A program made the position numbers and the translations under genes. Below the pieces are notes generated by a model, which was not told where the DNA came from, ran no database searches, and saw nothing but the letters and a program-made list of their open reading frames with translations. From an uncultured Clostridia bacterium (GTDB taxonomy: Bacteria; Bacillota; Clostridia; Christensenellales; Borkfalkiaceae), in contig CANRJR010000005.1 of assembly GCA_947631005.1 (NCBI GenBank), forward strand, positions 1-64,000: a stretch of 64,000 nt of DNA. The letters run 5' to 3'. Position 1 is the first letter of the stretch. The number at the start of each line of letters is the position of its first letter. Of the stretch, positions 57,701 through 64,000 are shown in pieces.

Positions 57701-60623
57701 CATCTCGTCGAGGGAGGGAAAACTTTCCGTCGATGAACTCCGCGCTCTCGAAAACGTCGTCGACCACTTCAAGCACATCATCGAGACCTACAACAAGGTC
57801 TATCGGAACGGTGCGTATGTGGAGGCGCAACCTATCGCGGAGGGGTACATCAAGACGCTCCGAGCGAATAAGGGCGTACAGGTCGGGTGGTTCGCCCGTC
57901 TCACCGAGAAGATTTTCAACAACAGCAGAGCGTCGTATTTGCAGACCTTCGCAGACCCGATGACGGTCGCCCGCCGCATGGATATGTACGAGGACGGCTT
58001 CTATACCGAGATGCTCTCTACTTTGCGTGAGGGGGCGGTCAATGCGGGCATCGAGGAAATGGAGATGCGCGCTCCGATTGAAGATTTCCTCAAAACTCAC
58101 AAGAAGTATTTGAAGGAACTCGGAAAGAGGACGATGGGCTACGGCGGGCAGACCATTCCGGCGGCGCAGGCGATTTCTATCTACATGACGCTCAACCGCG
58201 AACAGGCTCTCCGCGGTCTTATGGAGTCGGGCTTCACCTACGAGACGGAGGACGGACAAGTCCGTCTCAACGGTATCGCTCCGGGCGAAGAGCTGACTAT
58301 CGAAGAGATGAAGGTGCGGGCGAAGGAAGTCCAGGACGAGCTGTTCAAGCAGTTCACGGAAGCCGATAAGGAGTACATCACTATCGCGGATCACATCTTC
58401 AACGAAGTCGCAAAAGAGGCGAAGCGTCGGACGGACATCGCAAGGCGGGGCTACTCGAACGCGCTCGACAGCTACTATTTCCCGATAAGGAGAGCCTTCA
58501 TCGCGCACAGCGTCGACACGAGTACCTTCATCGACGAGATGAACAGGGTGAGTAATGCGTCGTTCAACAAGGACACCGTGCAGGGCGCGAAGAACGAGCT
58601 TTACATCGAGCCGATTGATAGAGTCCTCGACAGGCACATTCACGCCGTCGCGCAGTACGCGAACCTCGCCCTTGCAATCGACGAGTACAACAAAATCTAC
58701 AACCTCGACATCGGGGACAACCCGAACAAGCCGACGAGCGTCAAGACGGAGAGCGTCGACGTGTGGAAGCGCGGGGACGAGTACTTCAAAAAACTCATCA
58801 GCGACATACAGGGCATTCCGACCTCAAAAGGGGCGGGACGCAAGATTATGGGGTATATCCGCGGAAGTTATGCGAAGTTCCAACTCGGCGCAAACCCCAA
58901 AGTGTGGGTAACGCAGCTTTCCTCGCTCGCCGCAGCAGGGAGCATTCTCGACGTGTCGTCTATCACGCGGGGCATCGGCATGAGAGTGAGCGACGCGGAA
59001 GTCGACCAATACTGCCCGCTCGCAAAACTCCGCAACAACGAGAACACCGTCGCAATGGCGCAGGGCATCATCGAGAAGGTCGACAGGGTAAGCGGCGTAT
59101 TGATGACTCCTATCGGGAAGGTCGACCGCTTTGTCGTTAAGCGGCTGTTCGGTGCTTGCCAAGTCCAAGTGGAGAAAAACGGCGGCGCAAAGGTCGGGAC
59201 GGAAGAAAACAAGGTCAAGGCGGGAGAACTTCTCAAAAAGGTCATTCTCGAAACGCAACAGAACACATTCTCGGCGTCGCGTTCGGCGGCGATGCGCTCG
59301 GACAGCGAACTCATGAAAACGGTCACGATGTTCTCGTCCGACGCGATGAAGGTCGTCGGCAGGGTCATTGATTCTATCGGAGAGGTCGCCGTCCTCCGTG
59401 CGAAGCTGAAAGCGGAGACGGACGCGGGGGTGAGAGAGAAGCTCTCGGCGCGGCTGAAAACCGCAAACCGCAAGGCGCGGAAATCGGTCGCATCGCTCGT
59501 TGCTTCGGCGGCATTCATGGCTCTCATCGCGCAGGTGTTCCGCTGGCTCTACAAAAAGGACGACGAGGACGAAAGCGTCGCGGAGACAATGACGGTCGAC
59601 TTCATCGGAAACCTCTTCGGCGGACTTCCTCTCATCAAGGACATCTACGCCCGCTTCATGGAGGGGTACGACCTCGACAACTACGCATACTCGGCTATCA
59701 ACGAACTCTTCGACAGCGCGGAGAATGTGTTCAATCTCATCGGCGACATGGCATCGGGCAACATGGACTCGAAGGACATCGCGGGTGTCTTAAAGAGTCT
59801 CTTCTTTTCCGCAGGTCAGATGTTCGGCATCCCGACCCGCAACATGTATAACGTGGTCAATGGATTGACAAAGCGCATCAGCCCCACGTCGGCGTATAAA
59901 GTCGACAGCATGCTCTACGATCAGAACTATCGCGCCGACCTCAATTCTGCAATCGAGAGAGGGGACGACGTGATGGTCGCGACGATCGTCGGTATCATGC
60001 TCGACGAAAATATTGGGGAAGTTACGAACTCCAATGCTCGGAAAGAGCTTGACAGGCTCGTCAAGGCGGGATATAATGTAATTCCTCGGTCGGTTGGAAA
60101 AACAATCGTCTACGACGGCGAAGAGACGGCGTTGTCTACCCGCCAAGTCGGAGAGTTCAAGCAAGTCTATTCTGTGGCAAACAAGGCACTTGCAAGCCTC
60201 GTTGGACTGTCTCAATACCAAGAAGCAGATGACGATGTGAAGGCGAAAGCCGTGAACTTCATCTACAACACCTACTACAACCTCGCGGTGGAAGATTTTG
60301 TCGGGGTGGAACTTGAAAGCAAGAACACGCTCTTCGCAGAGGCAATCGACATCGAGAAGCTCGCAATCATTATCGCAATGGCGAGGTCTATCGTCGCCGA
60401 CACCGATAAGAGGGGGAACGCAATCAGCGGAAGCCGCAAGGCGAAGATCCAAGCGTACATCAACTCTCTCCGATTAACGGCGGCGCAGAAGTATATGATC
60501 ATGGGCTACCTCGGATATACCAACACGAAGGGGGAGGCGCAAGTGAACGCCTACATCAATCGGCTCTCATTGAGCAAGAACGAAAAGGCAAAACTGCTCC
60601 AATACAGCGGCTACGCAGCATAA
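51759..60623 (+). CDS. 2954-aa polyvalent protein: glycine-rich membrane-active N-terminus, zincin, SAM methyltransferase-like, ADP-ribosyltransferase-like, LPD-type C-terminus
   Basis: HETTHFTEGTKE; ILDASSGLGYGTRAGIE...DVIISNAVLNVLP; VVYHGTHGGDFTVFEHG...GEGFYFYGDE...VVFNANQIKLVSNENPSTDPDIRYA; NPKVWVTQLSSLAAAGSIL. Confidence 0.85.
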   Translation: MPYTLTPAERRARAQAVMRQRENRYALTNYITSQKRAAAERAEQINQAKIEAETEKNRQGFFTRAFHTIGDLAANVLTGAVKGLEGIYDFGAGIVGGIGGLFDKDFQNSVKKSIAYDWTGETIGKPLQEATKYSYLTDGGLVEQVASGVGQMLPAVAVSVATGGLGAPAAIAQGSSLATLGLSAAGNSTEEAFQDGADYGAGLLYGAASGAVEVATEKMWGGFGKLTGGGFLDNVGKSVASTGIRRVAKEAVQEGIEEVVSEVANPALKAIYKGGSALEEYKDPEYWKRVGEAGLVGGLTSVVYGGSVGKVIDTVKGTNQDIGDSLDEVENLRKKRNNLFVNDRLTAENEARIDENLRANYANIERVLKKSSENTRAKYIKTYNLSEAFEADGTMKSDFAVHLGITPAAAQTDTEGGEAAHTPLASLDKRYYHPSLRGQEQRIAESLARQGTRVFSGELTETEQANYTKFKKAFNALAQKGLVEPDFVVAETTDKFYSYIDGKTVVLGKDVFESDAWQKKLIHETTHFTEGTKEWVDYANFILSQTDTSDAITSILQKGYGITQADVDTLQDAIQRGELTDNHRLLLSEIMATQSENLFGNEAMIAKLTQERRSLARRIFDKIKNFIKVLKAKSPEEKTVIKKLETAQKLFEKALGRAGTEYAAKRRAESVSEERSSEETERGEQPSEDSRDETETRKKKRRKKRKSYSLKPVKPVEATSGEWSATIDTDEAMRRFPNLWNVAAEQSETRNPTQIRGTVTTYRKIYDYLKKEGFKGTILDASSGLGYGTRAGIEEYGFNVEDIEPFPDSDYSPKYTDYSTLNKKYDVIISNAVLNVLPQDQRDALVAKMGEMLNVGGRLFINVRGDDVNTLSSNPKNVRIGDMEWYVDSTGSYQKGFTRSELIAYLKDALGENFTVSPATFFGKTSVIVTKNAESGVRYSLKLGDETVSGTMDEGDSLVALHNLSEDNLMRVLKLGGFPMPSIAVTRSDMAHDDFGDITVIFGRDTIDPAASRENKVYSKDGWTPAVPPIEYKANERVQKRIHDKYSAIAKKVGYDAAQPLYKYVVDIERVLARSGGEVGMLSEIYQDTDIMNLFLVDTGRERVEQIKREIRTEMSDGEKQFNSQLVNLLGEEFIERYEALNGDREGRKAFIRENKEKIVDALATIMKGDESLDAARQEISENISIFGLGTRLNHAIHYLHEDGVSVREEIDSSATQDAIRRATPQKEYKEWVDSIFGGIQEKVGIRNNTDPFTRSGNRRSFEATHYDYTLENIVEAMKGDDEHGAGWVHGLTLGQLSAKLAKEFKSIDEIRQDSDSLKKSDEAMHEEFSETSRKMLEEITGEMVDRSRFSDEVDYWTSLDSASVVIGEIAEMGCRTLSEIASYMNREYKTAYRYNDSIGRKILGLFEYVQKMTDTDYFEAKPRRAVGLDEIRRVLLPESASEELRSELQKHNVPFEVYKDGESRADIISRMDDVKFSRKDSEGRALTEGQAEYFRDSQVRDEEGNLLVVYHGTHGGDFTVFEHGKAPKNDAGWLGEGFYFYGDEHEAQIYAMNGGRVIEAYLDVKNPYYATAEDMERLAEMDDETESRKFSDGLIADGYDGVYFNGDLRQEWVVFNANQIKLVSNENPSTDPDIRYARKGGDYFYELTDGQIKKMLADHTKFKVYSKVEAEQVINDILSNYMTFGDKYGVLRGKAKSEVIEMLWRGLNTADSGRQMKVALDIAEYIIQNSAVESLWGDEDMQAYVDIIDALKPYLHSLDLNGIKGEIRYRYDKDNSAYLLWGKPRSEKGIGPDQLALILENSGIHIDAINEADIFFEIDSAYRNAVQALKKKAKEMLTDALSSSDRRQMKQDIAREVLRSFDTKGKPSKLAAIVEKYRKQALVWKEKYLEERSKNRLLNRILDKTQKLKDIKLGTFLNASQFKSDVFKGSIEKLANIKYRGNLSDAATRKILGGLREWYVETNPLLEGVYDNDIAALLEIISSREGKLSVDELRALENVVDHFKHIIETYNKVYRNGAYVEAQPIAEGYIKTLRANKGVQVGWFARLTEKIFNNSRASYLQTFADPMTVARRMDMYEDGFYTEMLSTLREGAVNAGIEEMEMRAPIEDFLKTHKKYLKELGKRTMGYGGQTIPAAQAISIYMTLNREQALRGLMESGFTYETEDGQVRLNGIAPGEELTIEEMKVRAKEVQDELFKQFTEADKEYITIADHIFNEVAKEAKRRTDIARRGYSNALDSYYFPIRRAFIAHSVDTSTFIDEMNRVSNASFNKDTVQGAKNELYIEPIDRVLDRHIHAVAQYANLALAIDEYNKIYNLDIGDNPNKPTSVKTESVDVWKRGDEYFKKLISDIQGIPTSKGAGRKIMGYIRGSYAKFQLGANPKVWVTQLSSLAAAGSILDVSSITRGIGMRVSDAEVDQYCPLAKLRNNENTVAMAQGIIEKVDRVSGVLMTPIGKVDRFVVKRLFGACQVQVEKNGGAKVGTEENKVKAGELLKKVILETQQNTFSASRSAAMRSDSELMKTVTMFSSDAMKVVGRVIDSIGEVAVLRAKLKAETDAGVREKLSARLKTANRKARKSVASLVASAAFMALIAQVFRWLYKKDDEDESVAETMTVDFIGNLFGGLPLIKDIYARFMEGYDLDNYAYSAINELFDSAENVFNLIGDMASGNMDSKDIAGVLKSLFFSAGQMFGIPTRNMYNVVNGLTKRISPTSAYKVDSMLYDQNYRADLNSAIERGDDVMVATIVGIMLDENIGEVTNSNARKELDRLVKAGYNVIPRSVGKTIVYDGEETALSTRQVGEFKQVYSVANKALASLVGLSQYQEADDDVKAKAVNFIYNTYYNLAVEDFVGVELESKNTLFAEAIDIEKLAIIIAMARSIVADTDKRGNAISGSRKAKIQAYINSLRLTAAQKYMIMGYLGYTNTKGEAQVNAYINRLSLSKNEKAKLLQYSGYAA

Positions 60624-60725
60624 AAAATGTGGTACGGATTATGGAACAAATTCATATAAAAACAGATATAATTACATCAAAATATAGCGAAAAATTGCAA
60701 AAAAACCTGTTTTTATTGGTATATT

Positions 60726-60748
60726 TTCAAATCCCTTTCTCTGCGCCA
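60726..60748 (+). repeat. attR core
   Basis: Identical 23-bp copy of 19426-19448. Confidence 0.95.
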
Positions 60749-60785
60749 TGAAACAGTGAAGGACTTTTGTCCTTCACTGTTTCAT
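60748..60785. other. 17-bp perfect hairpin abutting attR
   Basis: atgaaacagtgaaggac-tttt-gtccttcactgtttcat; probably the original hairpin downstream of tRNA-Ser. Confidence 0.8.
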
Positions 60786-60896
60786 ATGTGTTGCGTGAAG
60801 AGCGGGCGCGGGGGACGCCGACTTTCAAGTGGCGGACAAGCGTGTACGCCGTCAACAGAGAAAAGCTCTTATGATGTTTCAATTTGCGGAGGTAGG

Positions 60897-61703
60897 ATGA
60901 AAAACGCGACATATACGCTCATTACGGGCGCGTGCGGAGGGCTCGGCGGCGCGTTTACAGACGTGCTTGCGGAGCGCGGCGAGCCGCTCTTTTTAACGGG
61001 ACGGAGCGAGGCGCGGCTTTCGGAACTCGCCGAAAAGATCAAAGCGGCGCATCCCGCGACGCCCGTTGTATATTGTGCCTGCGACCTGCGGAGCGAGGAG
61101 GAGCGCGCCGCGCTCTTTGCGTATGCCGACGCGGCGGGGGTGCGGTTTCGCCGTCTCGTCTATGCGGCGGGCGTGGACACGCAGATGGGGCTTCTCGATT
61201 ACGACGAGGGGCGGCTCGTCTTTCAATCGAGGGTCAATCTCGAGGGGGCGGCATCTTTGATGCGGGGCGTATGCGCCCGCGCCGACCTCGACGGCACGAC
61301 CGAATTGCTCGCCGTCGGGAGTATGTCCGCGTCCACCCCGATGCCCTATTTTGCGCTGTACAGCGCGACCAAGAAGGCACTCGAATACTTTTGCGTCGGC
61401 GTGCGTTCCGAGCTCAAAGGGCGGGCAAAGGTGACCTGCGTGCTTCCCGGGGGGATTCCGACGCGGGAGGATATACGGGAGAACATCAAAGCGCACGGAT
61501 TTTTCGGGAAGATCTCGGCGAAGTCGCCGCGCGCCGTGGCTTTGGCGTCGTTGAAGGCGGTCGCAAAGAACAAGCGCAGGAAGATCGTCGGCTTTTGGAA
61601 TAAGGTCATTTGGCTTACGACGCGCCTGACGCCGCTTTGCTTGCAGCTTCGGTTCATCGAAAAGCGTTGGAAAAAGACCCGCAAAGATCATTTCGCGCCG
61701 TAA
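60897..61703 (+). CDS. SDR-family oxidoreductase
   Basis: TGACGGLGGAFTDVLA, YAAGV, YSATKKALEYF. Confidence 0.88.
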   Translation: MKNATYTLITGACGGLGGAFTDVLAERGEPLFLTGRSEARLSELAEKIKAAHPATPVVYCACDLRSEEERAALFAYADAAGVRFRRLVYAAGVDTQMGLLDYDEGRLVFQSRVNLEGAASLMRGVCARADLDGTTELLAVGSMSASTPMPYFALYSATKKALEYFCVGVRSELKGRAKVTCVLPGGIPTREDIRENIKAHGFFGKISAKSPRAVALASLKAVAKNKRRKIVGFWNKVIWLTTRLTPLCLQLRFIEKRWKKTRKDHFAP

Positions 61704-61749
61704 ACCGACCCCATGTGCTCGAAAAGGCGGTAAAATCGGGAGAGAGACG

Positions 61750-61782
61750 CGCGAGCCCGCTTCGGGAAGAAGCGGGCTCGCG
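61750..61782. other. 14-bp perfect hairpin between convergent genes, no U-tract
   Basis: cgcgagcccgcttc-gggaa-gaagcgggctcgcg. Confidence 0.7.
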
Positions 61783-61815
61783 ATTCGGTTTCACGGCAAA
61801 ACGGATCTTGTTCGT

Positions 61816-62346
61816 TTATTTTTTCTTTTTGGCTTCGTCCTCTTCCTCCTGCGTGGAGAACGAGAAAGCGATGCGCTCGTTCCGTTCGAGGAGGGAGTGG
61901 ACGAAATCGTCGTACCAGCGTTCCTTGACGACGATGATGACGTATTTGGTCTTGAAGTCGTCGAAATAGACGGCGAGCTTGCCAGAGCCCTTGAAGAGGT
62001 GGACGGAGTAGATGGTTTTCAAATCGTGCTTCGTCTTAATGAACCCGAATTGCAGGATGAGCTGTTTGTCGGTCAGCACATATTGCGAGCGGATGAGCAT
62101 GGAGACGAGGATGACGGCGAGCAGGACGCTCGCGATGTAGAGCAGGATATACTTCATCCATTCATAGACGGAAGAAATGTCGCCGCCGAGGAAGCCGAGA
62201 AATTGCCACGTCGTAACGCCGATTCCCGCGACGCTCAAAGCGAGCCCCAAGCCGAACAATACGCAGGCGAGGGGGGAGTAGTTGAACTTATATTTTTTTG
62301 CGGGACGTTGGGGTGTTGCAGATTCGGGCTTTTCCATAGTTTCCAT
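61816..62346 (-). CDS. Membrane protein with PH-like domain
   Basis: Two TM segments then SQYVLTDKQLILQFGFIKTKHDLKTIYSVHLF. Confidence 0.6.
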   Translation of the reverse strand: METMEKPESATPQRPAKKYKFNYSPLACVLFGLGLALSVAGIGVTTWQFLGFLGGDISSVYEWMKYILLYIASVLLAVILVSMLIRSQYVLTDKQLILQFGFIKTKHDLKTIYSVHLFKGSGKLAVYFDDFKTKYVIIVVKERWYDDFVHSLLERNERIAFSFSTQEEEDEAKKKK

Positions 62347-62473
62347 GGCTTACAGTATAATGCAAGCGGCGAAAAAAAGCAAATCTTTTATAAAATTTTT
62401 GCGAATGTTTTTTTTGTGCGGTTGCCGCTTGAAATTTTCCGCGTTTCGTGATAAGATATTTTCGGAGGGTGGT

Positions 62474-63733
62474 ATGGTAAAATTGATCAGACAGGGCGTC
62501 TACTATTCCGAAGGACGCATCGTAAAGGAATCGCAGGCGTTCATGACGTCGGATAAGAAGGAAAAGGCGGTCAAAAATACCGCGGTTTATTCGGTTTGGG
62601 CGGCGCACGAAACCGCCCGTCCCGACGCGTTGATCGCGGAGGGGGAGACCGCAAAGACGCTTTCGGAGGGAGAGCGTTCCGCGCTTCCGCTCATCGTATT
62701 CGGCGACCCGTCGGACGGCGCGCTCAAAAGAGTTGCGGCTTCGCGCGGGGGCGACTTCGTTCCCTCGACGCTCGCCGCGCCCTCGGAATATCTCTGCGAA
62801 TGCGTCGCCGAACCGGGGGCACTTCTGCTCGGCTCTGCGGCGTGCGGCGCGCTCGGCGCGCTCTGTATGCCCGCGGCGGGGAATTTTTCCGCGGTGCTTG
62901 CGGGGGGAGCATGTGAAATATCCCGCCCGCCTGTCGTCGCCCTATATCTTCGCGGCAAGCCGCGCAAGGGGGTGGGACCCGTCGACGTCGCGCTCTCCAT
63001 CCTCGCCGTTCTTCAAAAGAGCAAGTTCGCCGCGGGGAAGATCCTCGAAGTGTTCGGCGCGGGCGTCGGGAATCTCTCGATGGATTTCCGTATCGGGTTA
63101 GATGCGATGTTGCCCCTGACGGGCTGCGTTTGCACGCTTTGGACGACCGACAGAAAGACGGAGGAATATTGCGCCGTGCACGGACGCGCCGCACGGCGCG
63201 CTGTCGCGCCCGCCGAGCCCGCCTACTATGAGGGCGGGATCGTCGTTGACCTCTCGCGCGTCGAGCCCATGATCGGCTTTTCGGAGCGGGAGATCTTCAC
63301 GGTGCGCGAATATGCGAAGCGCACCGAAGAAGAGGGGATTTATGCGCAGGCGGGCGTTCTCTCCCGCGAGACGGGCAGCTACGAGACGCTCGCCGAAACG
63401 GCGGATATCGTAAGCGGCGGCGCGGCGATCCCGTTTACCGTTCAGGCTTCGTCGCTCGCCGTGTGTTGCGCGGTCGCGGCGGGGGGATATTTTTACGACT
63501 TGACCGCCGCGGGCGTTTTGTACGGCTTGCCCGTTCCCGTCGGGGGGCTTGTTCTTTGGGACGCCGCCGCATGGCGGGAGGGAGGCGCGCTCATGGACGC
63601 GCGTTCGATCGCGGCGACGGCACGCCTCGGCGGGAAGATCTCTTCCGCGCTCGGACAGGGCGGCAAGCGTCTCAAAAAGTACCGTTTCGACGGCGCGGCG
63701 TACCGCGGCGTGATCCGCGGCAACGGGGAATGA
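62474..63733 (+). CDS. Aconitase-superfamily-like protein with degraded active-site motifs
   Basis: PGALLLGSAACGALGALCMPAAG, LYLRGKPRKGVGPVDVALSILAVL, KILEVFGAGVGNLSMDFRIGLDAMLPLTGC, DLSRVEPMIG. Confidence 0.55.
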   Translation: MVKLIRQGVYYSEGRIVKESQAFMTSDKKEKAVKNTAVYSVWAAHETARPDALIAEGETAKTLSEGERSALPLIVFGDPSDGALKRVAASRGGDFVPSTLAAPSEYLCECVAEPGALLLGSAACGALGALCMPAAGNFSAVLAGGACEISRPPVVALYLRGKPRKGVGPVDVALSILAVLQKSKFAAGKILEVFGAGVGNLSMDFRIGLDAMLPLTGCVCTLWTTDRKTEEYCAVHGRAARRAVAPAEPAYYEGGIVVDLSRVEPMIGFSEREIFTVREYAKRTEEEGIYAQAGVLSRETGSYETLAETADIVSGGAAIPFTVQASSLAVCCAVAAGGYFYDLTAAGVLYGLPVPVGGLVLWDAAAWREGGALMDARSIAATARLGGKISSALGQGGKRLKKYRFDGAAYRGVIRGNGE

Positions 63734-63749
63734 CGGTCGGGAGAGAGAC

Positions 63750-64000
63750 ATGGGACTTGAAACTTACGGAAAATTCATCGACTTAACGCCCTATCCCCGC
63801 CCCGCGTTGCTTTCGGCGGAGGAGAAAGACGAGGCATGCGGCACGATTTTGAAATTCCTGTGCCGCGAGCGGGGACTCATCGCGGCGTTCAGTTCGGTTT
63901 ACGAAAAGAAGCGCGCGCTGGTGCGGCAATACATGAACCGCCGCGCGCCGCTTCCCGTCCCCCAAGAGATCCTCGATCTGCAAGACAAGCTCTTTTATAC
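63750..64000 (+). CDS. Protein-ADP-ribose hydrolase (macrodomain) N-terminus, truncated by the window edge
   Basis: LVRQYMNRRAPLPVPQEILDLQDKLFY resembles the N-terminal extension of zinc-macrodomain hydrolases. Confidence 0.5.
   Translation, partial: MGLETYGKFIDLTPYPRPALLSAEEKDEACGTILKFLCRERGLIAAFSSVYEKKRALVRQYMNRRAPLPVPQEILDLQDKLFY

Larger units (their letters stand above)
19426..60748. mobile_element. Prophage integrated in tRNA-Ser(CGA), 41,300-bp unit, podovirus-like late module
   Basis: Perfect 23-bp att repeats, adjacent tyrosine integrase, repressor, terminase, portal, capsid, tail fibre. Confidence 0.95.

Noticed and set aside
60655-60719. ataaaaacag...ctgtttttat considered as terminator of the giant gene
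   Set aside because: Loop of over 40 nt makes an intrinsic terminator unlikely; could be AT-rich att arm DNA.

Overview
The window is a high-GC Bacillota/Clostridia-type chromosome segment carrying one complete-looking prophage. Left host flank (1-19.4 kb): a collagen-like GXT-repeat protein, a P-type Ca2+/cation ATPase, a cluster of interspersed non-coding repeats, a BspA/LRR lipoprotein with many CxxC modules, pyruvate:ferredoxin oxidoreductase, ecfA1-ecfA2-ecfT-truA, a membrane protein, mnmE, a LysR regulator and tRNA-Ser(CGA). The prophage sits in the 3' end of tRNA-Ser(CGA). It is bounded by a perfect 23-bp direct repeat (19426-19448 and 60726-60748), giving a unit of 41,300 bp. It encodes a tyrosine integrase, a leftward lysogeny module (CI-like repressor, TM coiled-coil protein, lipoprotein, RhuM), a two-promoter genetic switch, a Rad52-like/PDDEXK/SSB recombination module, a lambda-O-like replication gene with in-phase iterons, many small early ORFs, an encoded tRNA-Met(CAT), and a short-tailed (podovirus-like) late operon. 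That operon ends in a 2954-aa polyvalent protein with zincin, methyltransferase and ADP-ribosyltransferase-like segments. Right host flank: an SDR oxidoreductase, a PH-like membrane protein, an aconitase-like protein lacking the expected catalytic motifs, and a truncated probable ADP-ribosyl-hydrolase (macrodomain). The most interesting signals are: five 11-bp-phased iterons inside the replication gene; a 40-nt tRNA-like minihelix and other structured RNAs in the few non-coding gaps of the late operon; integrase arm-type repeats inside both att arms and also in the host flank next to an orphan RatA-like small RNA; the giant polyvalent protein; and the absence of a recognisable endolysin. All calls come from reading the sequence; no database search was run.
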